Under the pieces are notes generated by a model. It ran no database searches. It saw nothing but the letters and a program-made list of their open reading frames with translations, and was not told where the DNA came from. A DNA stretch of 64,000 nucleotides from Xestospongia muta (taxonomy: Eukaryota > Porifera > Demospongiae > Haplosclerida > Petrosiidae): the NCBI GenBank assembly GCA_963693285.1, contig OY848930.1:2728001-2792000 (forward strand). Reading direction: 5' to 3'. The translations under genes were made by a program, and so were the position numbers. This document shows, piece by piece, positions 1 to 11,000 of this stretch; the first letter of the stretch is position 1; every line of letters begins with the position of its first letter.

Positions 1-3000
1 TTAGACTACTTTATTAGTAGATTTAAGACAGATAAACTTACTAAACACTTTAAATCAGCTTCTTTAACCAGTTTTCACAGTTAATTTCTAATCTTTTTTA
101 ACTCTTAAAAAACTTAAAACTCTTTATTTTAGAGTTTTAACCTATTTAGACTACTTTATTAGTGTATTTAAGACAGATAAACTTACTAAACTCTTTAGAT
201 CAGCTTATTTAACCAGTTTTCACAGTTAATTTCTAATCTTTTTTAACTTTCAGAAAGCTCTAAACTCTTTATTTAGAGTTTTAACCTATTTAGACTACTT
301 TATTAGTATATTTAAGACAGATAAACTTACTAAACTCTTTAGATCAGCCTCTTTAACCAGTTTTCACAGTTAATTTCTAATCTTTTATTAACTCTTAAAA
401 AACTTTAAACTCTTTATTTTAGAGTTTTAACCTATTTAGACTACTTTATTAGTATATTTAAGACAGATAAACTTACTAAACTCTTTAGATCAGCCTATTT
501 AACCAGTTTTCACAGTTAATTTCCAATCTTTTTTAACTTTCAAAAAGCTCTAAACTCTTTATTTTAGAGTTTTAACCTATTTAGACTACTTTATTAGTAT
601 ATTTAAGAGAGATAAACTTACTAAACTCTTTAGATCAGCATATTTTAACCGTTTTCACAGTTAATTTCTAATGTTGTTTAAATTTCAAAAAGGTCTAAAC
701 TCTTTATTTTAGAGTTTTAACCTATTTAGACTACTTTATTAGTATATTTAAGACAGATAAACTTACTAAACTCTTTAGATCAGCTTATTTAACCAGTTTT
801 CACAGTTAATTTCTAATCTTTTTTTACTTTCAAAAAGCTCTAAACTATTTATTTTAGAGTTTTAACCTATTTAGACTACTTTATTAGTATATTTAAGACA
901 GATAAACTTACTAAACTCTTTAGATCAGCTTATTTGACCAGTTTTCACAGTTAATTTCTAATCTTTTTTAACTTTCAGAAAGCTCTAAACTCTTTAATTT
1001 AGAGTTTTAACCTATTTAGACTACTTTATTAGTATATTTAACACAGATAAACTTACTAAACTCTTTAGATCAGCTTATTTAACCAGTTTTCACAGTTAAT
1101 TTCTAATCTTTTTAACTTTCAGAAAGCTCTAAACTCTTTATTTTAGAGTTTTAACCTATTTAGACTACTTTATTAGTATATTTAAGACAGATAAACTTAC
1201 TAAACTCTTTAGATCAGCTTATTTAACCAGTTTTCACAGTTAATTTCTAATCTTTTTTAACTCTTAAAAAAAAATAAACTCTTTATTTTAGAGTTTTAAC
1301 CTATTTAGACTACTTTATTAGTGTATTTAAGACAGATAAACTTACTAAACTCTTTAGATCAGCTTATTTAACCAGTTTTCACAGTTAATTTCTAATCTTT
1401 TTTAACTTTCAGAAAGCTCTAATCTCTTTATTTTAGAGTTTTAACCTATTTAGACTACTTTATTAGTATATTTAAGACAGATAAACTTTCTAAACTCATT
1501 AGATCAGCTTATTTAACCAGTTTTCACAGTTAATTTCTAATCTTTTTTAACTTTCAAAAAGCTCTAAACCCTTTATTTTAGAGTTTTAACCTATTTAGAC
1601 TACTTTATTAGTATATTTAAGACAGATAAACTTACTAAACTCTTTAGATCAGCTTATTTAAGCAGTTTTCACAGTTACTTTCTAATCTTTTTTAACTTTC
1701 AGAAAGCTCTAAACTCTTTATTTTAGAGTTTTAACCTATTTAGACTACTTTATTAGTATATTTAAGACCGATAAACTTACTAAACTCTTTAGATCAGCTT
1801 ATTTAACCAATTTTCACACTTAATTTCTAATCTTTCTTAAATTTCGAAAAGCTCTAAACTCTTTATTTAGAGTTTTAACCTATTTAGACTACTTTATTAG
1901 TATATTTAAGACAGATAAACTTACTAAACTCTTTAGATCAGCTTATTTAAGCCGTTTTCACAGTTAATTTCTAATCTTTTTTAACTCTAAAAAAAATTTA
2001 AACTCTTTATTTTAGAGTTTTAATCTATTTAGACTACTTTATTAGTATATTTAAGACAGATAAACTTACTAAACTCTTTAGATCAGCTTATTTAACCAGT
2101 TTTCACAGTGAAATTCTAATCTTTTTTAAATTTCAAAAAGCTCTAAACTCTTTATTTTAGAGTTTTAACCTATTTAGAGTACTTTATTAGTGTATTTAAG
2201 ACAGATAAACTTACTAAACTCTTTAGATCAGCTTATTTAACCAGTTTTCACTGTTAATTTCTAATCTTTTTTAACTTTCAGAAAGCTCTAAACTCTTTAT
2301 TTTAGAGTTTTAACCTATTTAGACTACTTTATTAGTATATTTAAGACCGATAAACTTACTAAACTCTTTAGATCAGCTTATTTAACCAGTTTTCACAGTT
2401 AATTTCTAATCTTTTTTAACTTTCAGAAAGCTCTAAACTCTTTATTTTAGAGTTTTAACCTATTTAGACTACTTTATTAGTATATTTAAGACAGATAAAC
2501 TTACTAAACTCATTAGATCAGCTTATTTAACCAGTTTTCACATTTAATTTCTAATCTTTTTTAACTTTCAAAAAGCTCTAAACCCTTTATTTTAGAGTTT
2601 TAACCTATTTAGACTACTTTATTAGTATATTTAAGACAGATAAACTTACTAAACTCTTTAGATCAGCTTATTTAACCAGTTTTCACAGTTAATTTCTAAT
2701 CTTTTTTAACTTTCAGAAAGCTCTAAACTCTTTATTTTAGAGTTTTAACCTATTTAGACTACTTTATTAGTATATTTAAGACCGATAAACTTACTAAACT
2801 CTTTAGATCAGCTTATTTAACCAATTTTCACATTTAATTTCTAATCTTTCTTAAATTTCGAAAAGCTCTAAACTCTTTATTTAGAGTTTTAACCTATTTA
2901 GACTACTTTATTAGTATATTTAAGACAGATAAACTTACTAAACTCTTTAGATCAGCTTATTTAACCAGTTTTCACAGTTAATTTCTAATCTTTTTTAACT

Positions 3001-5786
3001 CTAAAAAAACTTTAAACTCTTTATTTTAGAGTTTTAATCTATTTAGACTACTTTATTAGTATATTTAAGACAGATAAACTTACTAAACTCTTTAGATCAG
3101 CTTATTTAACCAGTTTTCACAGTGAAATTCTAATCTTTTTTAAATTTCAAAAAGCTCTAAACTCTTTATTTTAGAGTTTTAACCTATTTAGACTACTTTA
3201 TTAGTATATTTAACACAGATAAACTTACTAAACTCTTTAGATCAGCTTATTTAACCAGTTTTCACTGTTAATTTCTAATCTTTTTTAACTTTCAGAAAGC
3301 TCTAAACTCTTTATTTTAGAGTTTTAACCTATTTAGACTACTTTATTAGTATATTTAAGACAGATAAACTTACTAAACTCTTTAGATCAGCTTATTTAAC
3401 CAGTTTTCACTGTTAATTTCTAATCTTTTTTAACTTTCAGAAAGCTGTAAACTCTTTATTTTAGAGTTTTAACCTATTTATACTACTTAATTAGCATATT
3501 TAAGACAGATAAACTTACTAAACTCTTTAGATCAGCTTATTTAACCAGTTTTCACTGTTAATTTCTAATCTTTTTAACTTTCAGAAACCTCTAAACTCTT
3601 TATTTTAGAGTTTTAACCTATTTAGACTACTTTATTAGTATATTTAAGACAGATAAACTTACTAAACTCTTTAGATCGGCTTATTTAACCAGTTTTCACA
3701 GTTAATTTCTAATCGTTTTTAACTCTTAAAAAACTTTAAACTCTTTATTTTAGAGTTTTAACCTATTTAGACTAGTTTATTAGTATATTTAAGACAGATA
3801 AACTTACTAAACTCTTTAGATCAGCTTATTTAACCAGTTTCACTGTTAATTTCTAATCTTTTTAACTTTCAGAAAGCTCTAAACTCTTTATTTTAGAGTT
3901 TTAACCTATTTACACTACATTATTAGTATATTTAAGACAGATAAACTTACTAAACTCTTTAAATCAACTTATTTAACCAGTTTTCACAGTTAATTTCTCA
4001 TCATTTTTAACTTTCAAATAGCTCTAAACTCTTTATTTTAGAGTTTTAACCTATTTAGACTACTTTATTAGTATATTTAAAACAGATAAACTTACTAAAC
4101 TCTTTATATCAGCTTATTAACCCGTTTTCACAGTTAATTTCTAATCTTTTTTAACTTTCAAAAAGCTCTAAACTCTTTATTTTAGAGTTTTAACCTCTTT
4201 AGACTACTTTATTAGTATATTTAAGACAGATAAACTTACTAAACTCTTTAGATCAGCTTATTTAACCAATTTTCACACTTAATTTCTAATCTTTCTTAAA
4301 TTTCAAAAGACTCTAAACTCTTTATTTTAGAGTTTTAACCTATTTAGACTACTTTATTAGTATATTTAAGACAGATAAACTTACTAAACTCTTTAGATCA
4401 GCTTATTTAACCAGTTTTCACAGTTAATTTTTAATCTTTTTTAACTCTCAGAAACCTCGAAAGTCTTTATTTTAGAGTTTTAACCTATTTAGACTACTTT
4501 ATTAGTATATTTAAGACAGATAAACTAACGAAACTCTTTAGATCAGCCTATTTAACCAGTTTGCACAGTTAATTTCTAATCTTTTTTAACTTTCAAAAAG
4601 CTCTAAACTCTTTATTTTAGAGTTTTAACCTATTTAGACTACTTTATTAGTATATTTAAGACAGATAAACTTACTAAACTCTTTAGATCAGCTTATTTTA
4701 ACCGTTTTCACAGTTAATTTCTAATCTTTTTTAACTTTCAAAAAGCTCTAAACTCTTTATTTTAGAGTTTTAACCTATTTAGACTACTTTATTAGTATAT
4801 TTAAGACAGATAAACTTACTAAACTCTTTAGATAAGCTTATTTAACCAGTTTTCACAGTTAATTTCTAATCTTTTTTAACTTTCAGAAAGCTCTAAACTC
4901 TTTATTTTAGAGTTTTAACTTATTTAGACTACTTTATTAGTATATTTAAGACAGATAAACTTACTAAACTCTTTAGATCAGCTTATTTAACCAGTTTTCA
5001 CTGTTAATTTCTAATCTTTTTAACTTTCAGAAAGCTCTTAACTCTTTATTTTAGAGTTTTAACCTATTTAGACTACTTTATTAGTATATTTAAGACAGAT
5101 AAACTTACTAAACTCATTAGATCAGCTTATTTAACCAGTTTTCACAGTTAATTTCTAATCTTTTTTAACTCTTAAAAAAGTTTAAACTCTTTATTTTAGA
5201 GTTTTAACCTATTTAGACTAGTTTATTAGTATATTAAGACAGATAAACTTACTAAACTCTTTAGATCAGCTTATTTAACCAGCTTTCACAGTTAATTTCT
5301 AATCTTGTTTAACTTTCAAAAAGCTCTAAACTCTTTATTTTAGAGCTTCAACCTATTTAGACTACTTTATTTGTGTATTTAAGACAGATAATCTTACCAA
5401 ACTCTTTAAATCAGCTTATTTAACCAGTTTTCACAGTTAATTTCTGATCTTTTTTAACTTTCAAAAAGCTCTAAACTCTTTATTTAAGTGTTTTAACCTA
5501 TTTAGACTACTTTATTAGTTTATTTAAAACAGATAAACTTAGTAAACTCTTTAGATCAGCTTATTTAACCCGTTTTCACAGTTAATTTCTAATCTTTTTT
5601 AACTTTCAGAAAGCTCTAAACTCTTTATTTTAGAGTTTTAACCTCTTAAGACTACTTTATTAGTATATTTAAGACAGATAAACTTACTAAACTCTTTAGA
5701 TCAGCTTATTTAACCAGTTTTCACAGTGAAATTCTAATCTTTTTTAAATTTCAAAAAGCTCTAAACTCTTTATTTTAGAGTTTTAA
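1..5786 (+). repeat. 145-bp satellite array, forward orientation, left of the transposon
   Basis: About 40 head-to-tail copies of a 145-bp monomer, taken here to start at TTAGACTACTTTATTAG. Landmarks in order within the monomer are GACAGATAAACTTACTAAAC, GATCAGC, TTAACCAGTTTTCACAG, a T-rich tract, AGCTC, then AAACTCT-TTATTTT-AGAGTTT and TTAACCTAT. Most copies differ from the consensus by a few substitutions or 1-2 bp indels. Variants recur in linked sets, for example AATCTATTT with GTGAAATT in neighbouring copies near 2030-2110 and 3040-3125. GC is about 24%. I see no gene in this stretch; stops occur in all frames of every copy. One GATC per monomer would give a 145-bp ladder with DpnII. The array runs off the left window edge. 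Confidence 0.97.
5783..5786. repeat. TTAA target site duplication, left
   Basis: TTAA lies immediately outside the left terminal inverted repeat and is matched by TTAA at 8025-8028. Removing the element and one TTAA restores an uninterrupted satellite monomer (GAGTT-TTAA-CCTATTTAG). TTAA duplication is the signature of piggyBac-superfamily integration. Confidence 0.97.
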
Positions 5787-5800
5787 CCCTTAAAACTCGA
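5787..5800 (+). repeat. Left terminal inverted repeat
   Basis: CCCTTAAAACTCGA. It pairs with the reverse complement of 8011-8024 at 13 of 14 positions. The next inner base already differs between the two ends, so the TIR is 14 bp. The CCC start directly inside TTAA is typical of piggyBac-like elements. Confidence 0.95.
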
Positions 5801-5801
5801 A

Positions 5802-5903
5802 TGTCACATATTTGTGACAGCGTTTTGCTTCAATTAAACGAGTGTCACGTATATGTGACACGCCCCGAATTAATTAAAAAACGAATGTCACTATATTGTG
5901 ACA
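5802..5903. promoter_or_regulatory. Three 18-bp subterminal palindromes, TGTCAC-N6-GTGACA
   Basis: Copies lie at 5802-5819, 5843-5860 and 5886-5903. All three have identical 6-bp arms, TGTCAC and GTGACA, an AT-rich 6-bp centre, and a preceding CGAA or CGAG. Start-to-start spacings are 41 and 43 bp, close to four helical turns. Subterminal repeats in piggyBac-like elements are usually transposase-binding sites. Because they also lie 100-200 bp upstream of the transposase start, they could instead, or in addition, control its transcription. No complete copy is present at the right end; only loose half-site matches such as TTTCACGT near 7960 occur there. Confidence 0.8.
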
Positions 5904-5910
5904 GCTGCAT

Positions 5911-5931
5911 TGATAAGTGTTTGATAAGTGT
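5911..5931 (+). promoter_or_regulatory. Tandem TGATAAGTGT repeat upstream of the transposase
   Basis: TGATAAGTGT occurs at 5911-5920 and again at 5922-5931, with a looser third copy (AGTAAGTGTTT) just after 5942. Each perfect copy contains TGATAAG, which fits the WGATAR motif bound by GATA-type transcription factors. The position 70-95 bp upstream of the start codon suits a promoter element. Function is inferred from motif and position only; I see no convincing TATA box. Confidence 0.35.
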
Positions 5932-6003
5932 AGTGCGTTTGAAGTAAGTGTTTCTTTACATTACTATTGTAATAACTCAATCAATATAATAACAGAATAA
6001 AAG

Positions 6004-7871
6004 ATGAATGCTCAAGAAGTGTTAGACATGTTATATGATGATAACTATGATGATGATGATGATAATGAAATTGTAGTGGAAAGTGTATGCTGTAGTGAGG
6101 AAAGTACTAGTTCTGAAAGCGATAGTGAAAGTGATGCTGAAATTGATGATATGAAGAATGATGAAAGTAGTACAAATAAAGGACAAGCTATTCGTGGTGG
6201 ACGTGGGAGAGGACGTGGTAGAGGACGAGGTAAAGGAGGGAGAGGGTGTGTACCTAAAAATATTGATGAAACACATCAGTGGGAAAAAGTAGAAGGTAAA
6301 TTAATATATTAATATATTACCACAAAATTGTATTACAACAACTAGGAACCAAAGAATGGCAAAAAACAAGAAATTATACAATGACGCCAGGTGCTACAGC
6401 ACCTCAGCAAGATCGTCATACAGCAATACAATGCTTCAGTCTTCTATTCACTAATTTAGTATGGCAATTCATAGTTGAACGTACAAATACTTTTGCTGAA
6501 CACAAGATTCCGACCTACACAAGAAAATTTTCTTTATATAGAAACTGGGTTCCTGTGTCAGTAGAGGAAATGAAAGCATTTGTTGCAGTTATTTTAAACA
6601 TGGGAATTATTCAGTTAACAAAGTTAGAACACTATTGGCGTCAGGATTTACCATCTAGCATACCATTTTTCCCCGCAATTTTCACACGCGATAGGTTCTT
6701 TCAGATATTTGGCTTACTTCATGTAGGAGAATTTCAGTCACCTATAAAAATGGAAAAAATACAACCATTTATTGATACTCTACTGCCTACCATCATGCAG
6801 AATTACGTTCCTAATCGTGAAATAGCCATTGACGAGTCCGTTATACAGTTCAAAGGTAGGACTGCTTACAAGCAGTACCTAAAAGGGAAACCTCATCCGT
6901 GGGGAATTAAAGCTTATGTTTTATCAGACAGCATTACTGGATACATGCATAATCTCCGTATCTACTTTGGAAAACAAACCAATCTGATTGACCGACAAGA
7001 GTTGTCACACACTGTAAAGGTAGTTGTGACTTTATGTGATCACCTTAAAAACAACGGTCACGACTTGTATACAGATCGCTTCTATACAAGTCCATTATTA
7101 GCTGAAAATCTAACGAAAATTGGAATTTCATGTACCGGAACTGTAATGAGTAATAAAAAGGGACTGCCAAAGGATGTAAAATGTAAGACAAAAATGGCAA
7201 AAGGGGATTGTGTTAGCTACAAATGTAATAACATGACTGTAACGGAATGGATGGATAAAAGAAAAATTCTCATGTTGTCAACCAAGTATGGTAACAAGAT
7301 GCTTGATGTTCCTTCAAGGTAAATTATATAGTTTACATGTTATTAATAATAAATGAAATAATCTTACTTTAGAGGAAAAACAAAAAGAATTCCAGAAGTT
7401 GTACATTTTTACAACAAGTATATGCTTGGAGTTGACAAACTGGACCAGCTCATGTCATATTACTCCTTCCTTCACAAATCTGTTAAATGGTGGAGGAAAG
7501 TGTTTTTCTGGATTACAGAAATGTGTGTTGTCAACTCGTATATTATATACCAGCAGACACTAAATGAAACAAAGCAACGACCAAATCACCTGACATTTCG
7601 TAGATCCCTCATTCGAGATCTAATAGAACCATTACTCCACAAAAAGGCACAAAGTCTTGAGAGCTCACTAAAAGTTTATAGATTGAATCACAGGATCCAA
7701 CACTTTGCTGAAAAAAGAAAAAAAAGAAGAGATTGTGTAGTTTGTAGCGATAGAGGAATAGGAGAGCGTCACCTGACACCTTTTGTCTGCACAACATGTA
7801 CTGATGAGCCAGCTCTTTGTCCTGGAACTTGTTTTAAACTATATCACACAAAACAACAATATACTAACTAG
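6004..7871 (+). CDS. piggyBac-like transposase, three exons, 587 aa predicted
   Basis: The product cuts and pastes the element at TTAA sites. Exons are 6004-6295, 6346-7318 and 7373-7871; both introns are GT-AG and their removal keeps one frame. The start is the first ATG of the open exon, with A at -3. Residues 12-55 are acidic and serine-rich, and 64-81 form a Gly-Arg tract. From about residue 110 the DDE_Tnp_1_7 domain follows. The catalytic motifs are IDESVIQFKGR (D260), YTDRFYTS (D341) and MLGVDKLDQ (D443, D446), matching D268, D346, D447 and D450 of the founding piggyBac in order and spacing. A basic run KRKKRR (536-541) is a likely nuclear localisation signal. The C-terminal Cys/His domain has C543, C546, H555, C561, C564, C571, C575 and H580. 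No internal stop or frameshift remains after splicing. The splice sites are predicted from sequence, but the frame fit at both junctions is exact. Confidence 0.93.
6296..6345 (+). other. Intron 1 of the transposase (50 bp, phase 1)
   Basis: The donor is AAG|GTAAAT and the acceptor is CAACTAG|GAACC. Exon 1 leaves one base, and exon 2 supplies two to make a glycine codon. The downstream frame is then open from 6348 and joins the large central open frame, which has no ATG of its own before residue 110. Without splicing the protein would stop at 6310-6312, before the catalytic domain. The intron is strongly AT-rich. Confidence 0.85.
7319..7372 (+). other. Intron 2 of the transposase (54 bp, phase 2)
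   Basis: The donor is TCAAG|GTAAAT and the acceptor is CTTACTTTAG|AGGAAA. Splicing completes an arginine codon (AG+A) and continues in frame as GKTKRIPEVVHFYNKYMLGVD, which supplies the conserved block just before the third catalytic Asp. A second AG two bases downstream (7373-7374) would break the frame. The donor hexamer GTAAAT is the same as in intron 1. Confidence 0.88.
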
Positions 7872-7910
7872 TAACTATCAATATATATCCAACAAACCCT
7901 ATTTAAAGCA

Positions 7911-7916
7911 AATAAA
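7911..7916 (+). terminator. Polyadenylation signal AATAAA for the transposase
   Basis: A canonical AATAAA begins 40 bp after the stop codon and about 110 bp before the right end of the element. It allows the transcript to end inside the transposon. It is the only perfect AATAAA between the stop codon and the right TIR. Confidence 0.65.
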
Positions 7917-8010
7917 AACTTACCGTGATCAACAGCAATCTTTCTCGTTTTTCAACAATGTTTCACGTAAGCCACGCCTACTTTCAATATTTAACAATTA
8001 CAATAGTATC

Positions 8011-8024
8011 TCGAGTCTTAAGGG
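8011..8024 (-). repeat. Right terminal inverted repeat
   Basis: TCGAGTCTTAAGGG, the reverse complement of the left TIR except for one base (G for A at TIR position 8). It is immediately followed by TTAA. Confidence 0.95.
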
Positions 8025-8028
8025 TTAA
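8025..8028. repeat. TTAA target site duplication, right
   Basis: This matches TTAA at 5783-5786. The satellite resumes with CCTATTTAGACTAC, in the phase expected if the insertion split one monomer at its TTAACC site. Confidence 0.97.
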
Positions 8029-11000
8029 CCTATTTAGACTACTTTATTAGTATATTTAAGACAGATAAACTTACTAAACTCTTTAGATCAGCTTATTTAA
8101 CCAATTTTCACTGTTAATTTCTAATCTTTTTTAACTTTCAGAAAGCTCTAAACTCTTTATTTTAGAGTTTTAACCTATTTAGACTACTTTATTAGTATAT
8201 TTAAGACAGATAAACTTACTAAACTCTTTAGATCAGCTTATTTAACCAGTTTTCACAGTTAATTTCTAATCTTTTTTAACTTTCAGAAAGCTCTAAACTC
8301 TTTATTTTAGAGTTTTAACCTATTTAGACTACTTTATTAGTATATTTAAGACAGATAAACTTACTAAACTCATTAGATCAGCTTATTTAACCAGTTTTCA
8401 CATTTAATTTCTAATCTTTTTTAACTCTAAAAAAACTTTAAACTCTTTATTTTAGAGTTTTAATCTATTTAGACTACTTTATTAGTATATTTAAGACAGA
8501 TAAACTTACTAAACTCTTTAGATCAGCTTATTTAACCAGTTTTCACAGTGAAATTCTAATCTTTTTTAAATTTCAAAAAGCTCTAAACTCTTTATTTTAG
8601 AGTTTTAACCTATTTAGACTACTTTATTAGTATATTTAACACAGATAAACTTACTAAACTCTTTAGATCAGCTTATTTAACCAGTTTTCACTGTTAATTT
8701 CTAATCTTTTTTAACTTTCAGAAAGCTCTAAACTCTTTATTTTAGAGTTTTAACCTATTTAGACTACTTTATTAGTATATTTAAGACAGATAAACTTACT
8801 AAACTCTTTAGATCAGCTTATTTAACCAGTTTTCACTGTTAATTTCTAATCTTTTTTAACTTTCAGAAAGCTGTAAACTCTTTATTTTAGAGTTTTAACC
8901 TATTTATACTACTTAATTAGCATATTTAAGACAGATAAACTTACTAAACTCTTTAGATCAGCTTATTTAACCAGTTTTCACTGTTAATTTCTAATCTTTT
9001 TAACTTTCAGAAAGCTCTAAACTCTTTATTTTAGAGTTTTAACCTATTTAGACTACTTTATTAGTATATTTAAGACAGATAAACTTACTAAACTCTTTAG
9101 ATCAGCTTATTTAACCAGTTTTCACAGTTAATTTCTAATCGTTTTTAACTCTTAAAAAACTTTAAACTCTTTATTTTAGAGTTTTAACCTATTTAGACTA
9201 GTTTATTAGTATATTTAAGACAGATAAACTTACTAAACTCTTTAGATCAGCTTATTTAACCAGTTTCACTGTTAATTTCTAATCTTTTTAACTTTCAGAA
9301 AGCTCTAAACTCTTTATTTTAGAGTTTTAACCTATTTACACTACTTTATTAGTATATTTAAGACAGATAAACTTACTAAACTCTTTAAATCAGCTTATTT
9401 AACCAGTTTTCACAGTTAATTTCTCATCATTTTTAACTTTCAAAAAGCTCTAAACTCTTTATTTTAGAGTTTTAACCTATTTAGACTACTTTATTAGTAT
9501 ATTTAAAACAGATAAACTTACTAAACTCTTTAGATCAGCTTATTAACCCGTTTTCACAGTTAATTTCTAATATTTTTTAACTTTCAAAAAGCTCTAAACT
9601 CTTTATTTTAGAGTTTTAACCTCTTTAGACTACTTTATTAGTATATTTAAGACAGATAAACTTACTAAACTCTTTAGATCAGCTTATTTAACCAATTTTC
9701 ACACTTAATTTCTAATCTTTCTTAAATTTCAAAAGGCTCTAAACTCTTTATTTTAGAGTTTTAACCTATTTAGACTACTTTATTAGTATATTTAAGACAG
9801 ATCAACTTACTAAACTCTTTAGATCAGCTTATTTAATCAGTTTTCACAGTTAATTTCTAATCTTTTTTAACTCTCAGAAACCTCGAAAGTCTTTATTTTA
9901 GAGTTTTAACCTATTTAGACTACTTTATTAGTATATTTAAGACAGATAAACTAACGAAACTCTTTAGATCAGCCTATTTAACCAGTTTGCACAGTTAATT
10001 TCTAATCTTTTTTAACTTTCAAAAAGCTCTAAACTCTTTATTTTAGAGTTTTAACCTATTTAGACTACTTTATTAGTATATTTAAGACAGATAAACTTAC
10101 TAAACTCTTTAGATCAGCTTATTTTAACCGTTTTCACAGTTAATTTCTAATCTTTTTTAACTTTCAGAAAGCTCTAAACTCTTTATTTTAGAGTTTTAAC
10201 CTATTTAGACTACTTTATTAGTATATTTAAGACAGATAAACTTACTAAACTCTTTAGATCAGCTTATTTAACCAGTTTTCACAGTTAATTTCTAATCTTT
10301 TTTAACTTTCAGAAAGCTCTAAACTCTTTATTTTAGAGTTTTAACCTATTTAGACTACTTTATTAGTATATTTAAGACAGATAAACTTACTAAACTCTTT
10401 AGATCAGCTTATTTAACCAATTTTCACACTTAATTTCTAATCTTTCTTAAATTTCGAAAAGCTCTAAACTCTTTATTTAGAGTTTTAACCTATTTAGACT
10501 ACTTTATTAGTATATTTAAGACAGATAAACTTACTAAACTCTTTAGATCAGCTTATTTAACCAGATTTCACAGTGAAATTCTAATCTTTTTTAAATTTCA
10601 AAGAGCTCTGAACTCTTTATTTTAGAGTTTTAAACTATTTAGACTACTTTATTAGTATATTTAAGACAGATAAACTTACTAAACTCTTTAGATCAGCTTA
10701 TTTAACCAGTTTTCACTGTTGATTTCTAATCTTTTTAACTTTCAGAAAGCTCTAAACTCTTTATTTTAGAGTTTTAACCTATTTAGACTACTTTATTAGT
10801 ATATTTAAGACAGATAAACTTACTAAACTCTTTAGATCAGCTTATTTAACCAGTTTTCACTGTTAATTTCTAATCTTTTTTAACTTTCAGAAAGCTGTAA
10901 ACTCTTTATTTTAGAGTTTTAACCTATTTAGACTACTTTATTAGTATATTTAAGACAGATAAACTTACTAAACTCTTAAGATCAGCTTATTTAACCAGTT

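Larger units (their letters stand above)
5787..8024 (+). mobile_element. Complete piggyBac-like DNA transposon (2,238 bp)
   Basis: The element has every hallmark of the piggyBac superfamily. It is bounded by TTAA duplications and by 14-bp terminal inverted repeats starting CCCTTAA that differ at one base. It carries one transposase gene whose reading frame is intact after removal of two short introns. Its 2,238 bp and 587-aa product are close to the founding piggyBac (about 2.5 kb, 594 aa). The left end also carries three 18-bp palindromes not seen at the right end. Its base composition is less AT-rich than the surrounding satellite. No second copy or derived MITE was seen in the window. Ends, splice sites and catalytic residues all look functional, so it could be autonomous; activity is inferred and not shown. 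Confidence 0.96.

Noticed and set aside
6031..6276. Minus-strand open frame of 81 codons
   Set aside because: It is the complement of transposase exon 1; its Ile/Thr/Ser-rich product simply mirrors the Asp- and Gly-Arg-rich coding repeats on the other strand.
7373..7374. Alternative acceptor AG for intron 2
   Set aside because: Using it shifts the frame and loses the conserved MLGVD block; the AG at 7371-7372 keeps the frame.
7609..7797. Minus-strand open frame of 62 codons
   Set aside because: It lies wholly opposite transposase exon 3; the phenylalanine run is the complement of the Lys-rich segment.
7783..8028. Plus-strand open frame of 81 codons overlapping the end of the transposase
   Set aside because: It overlaps the Cys/His domain in another frame and runs through the 3' UTR and right TIR; it has no protein-like features.
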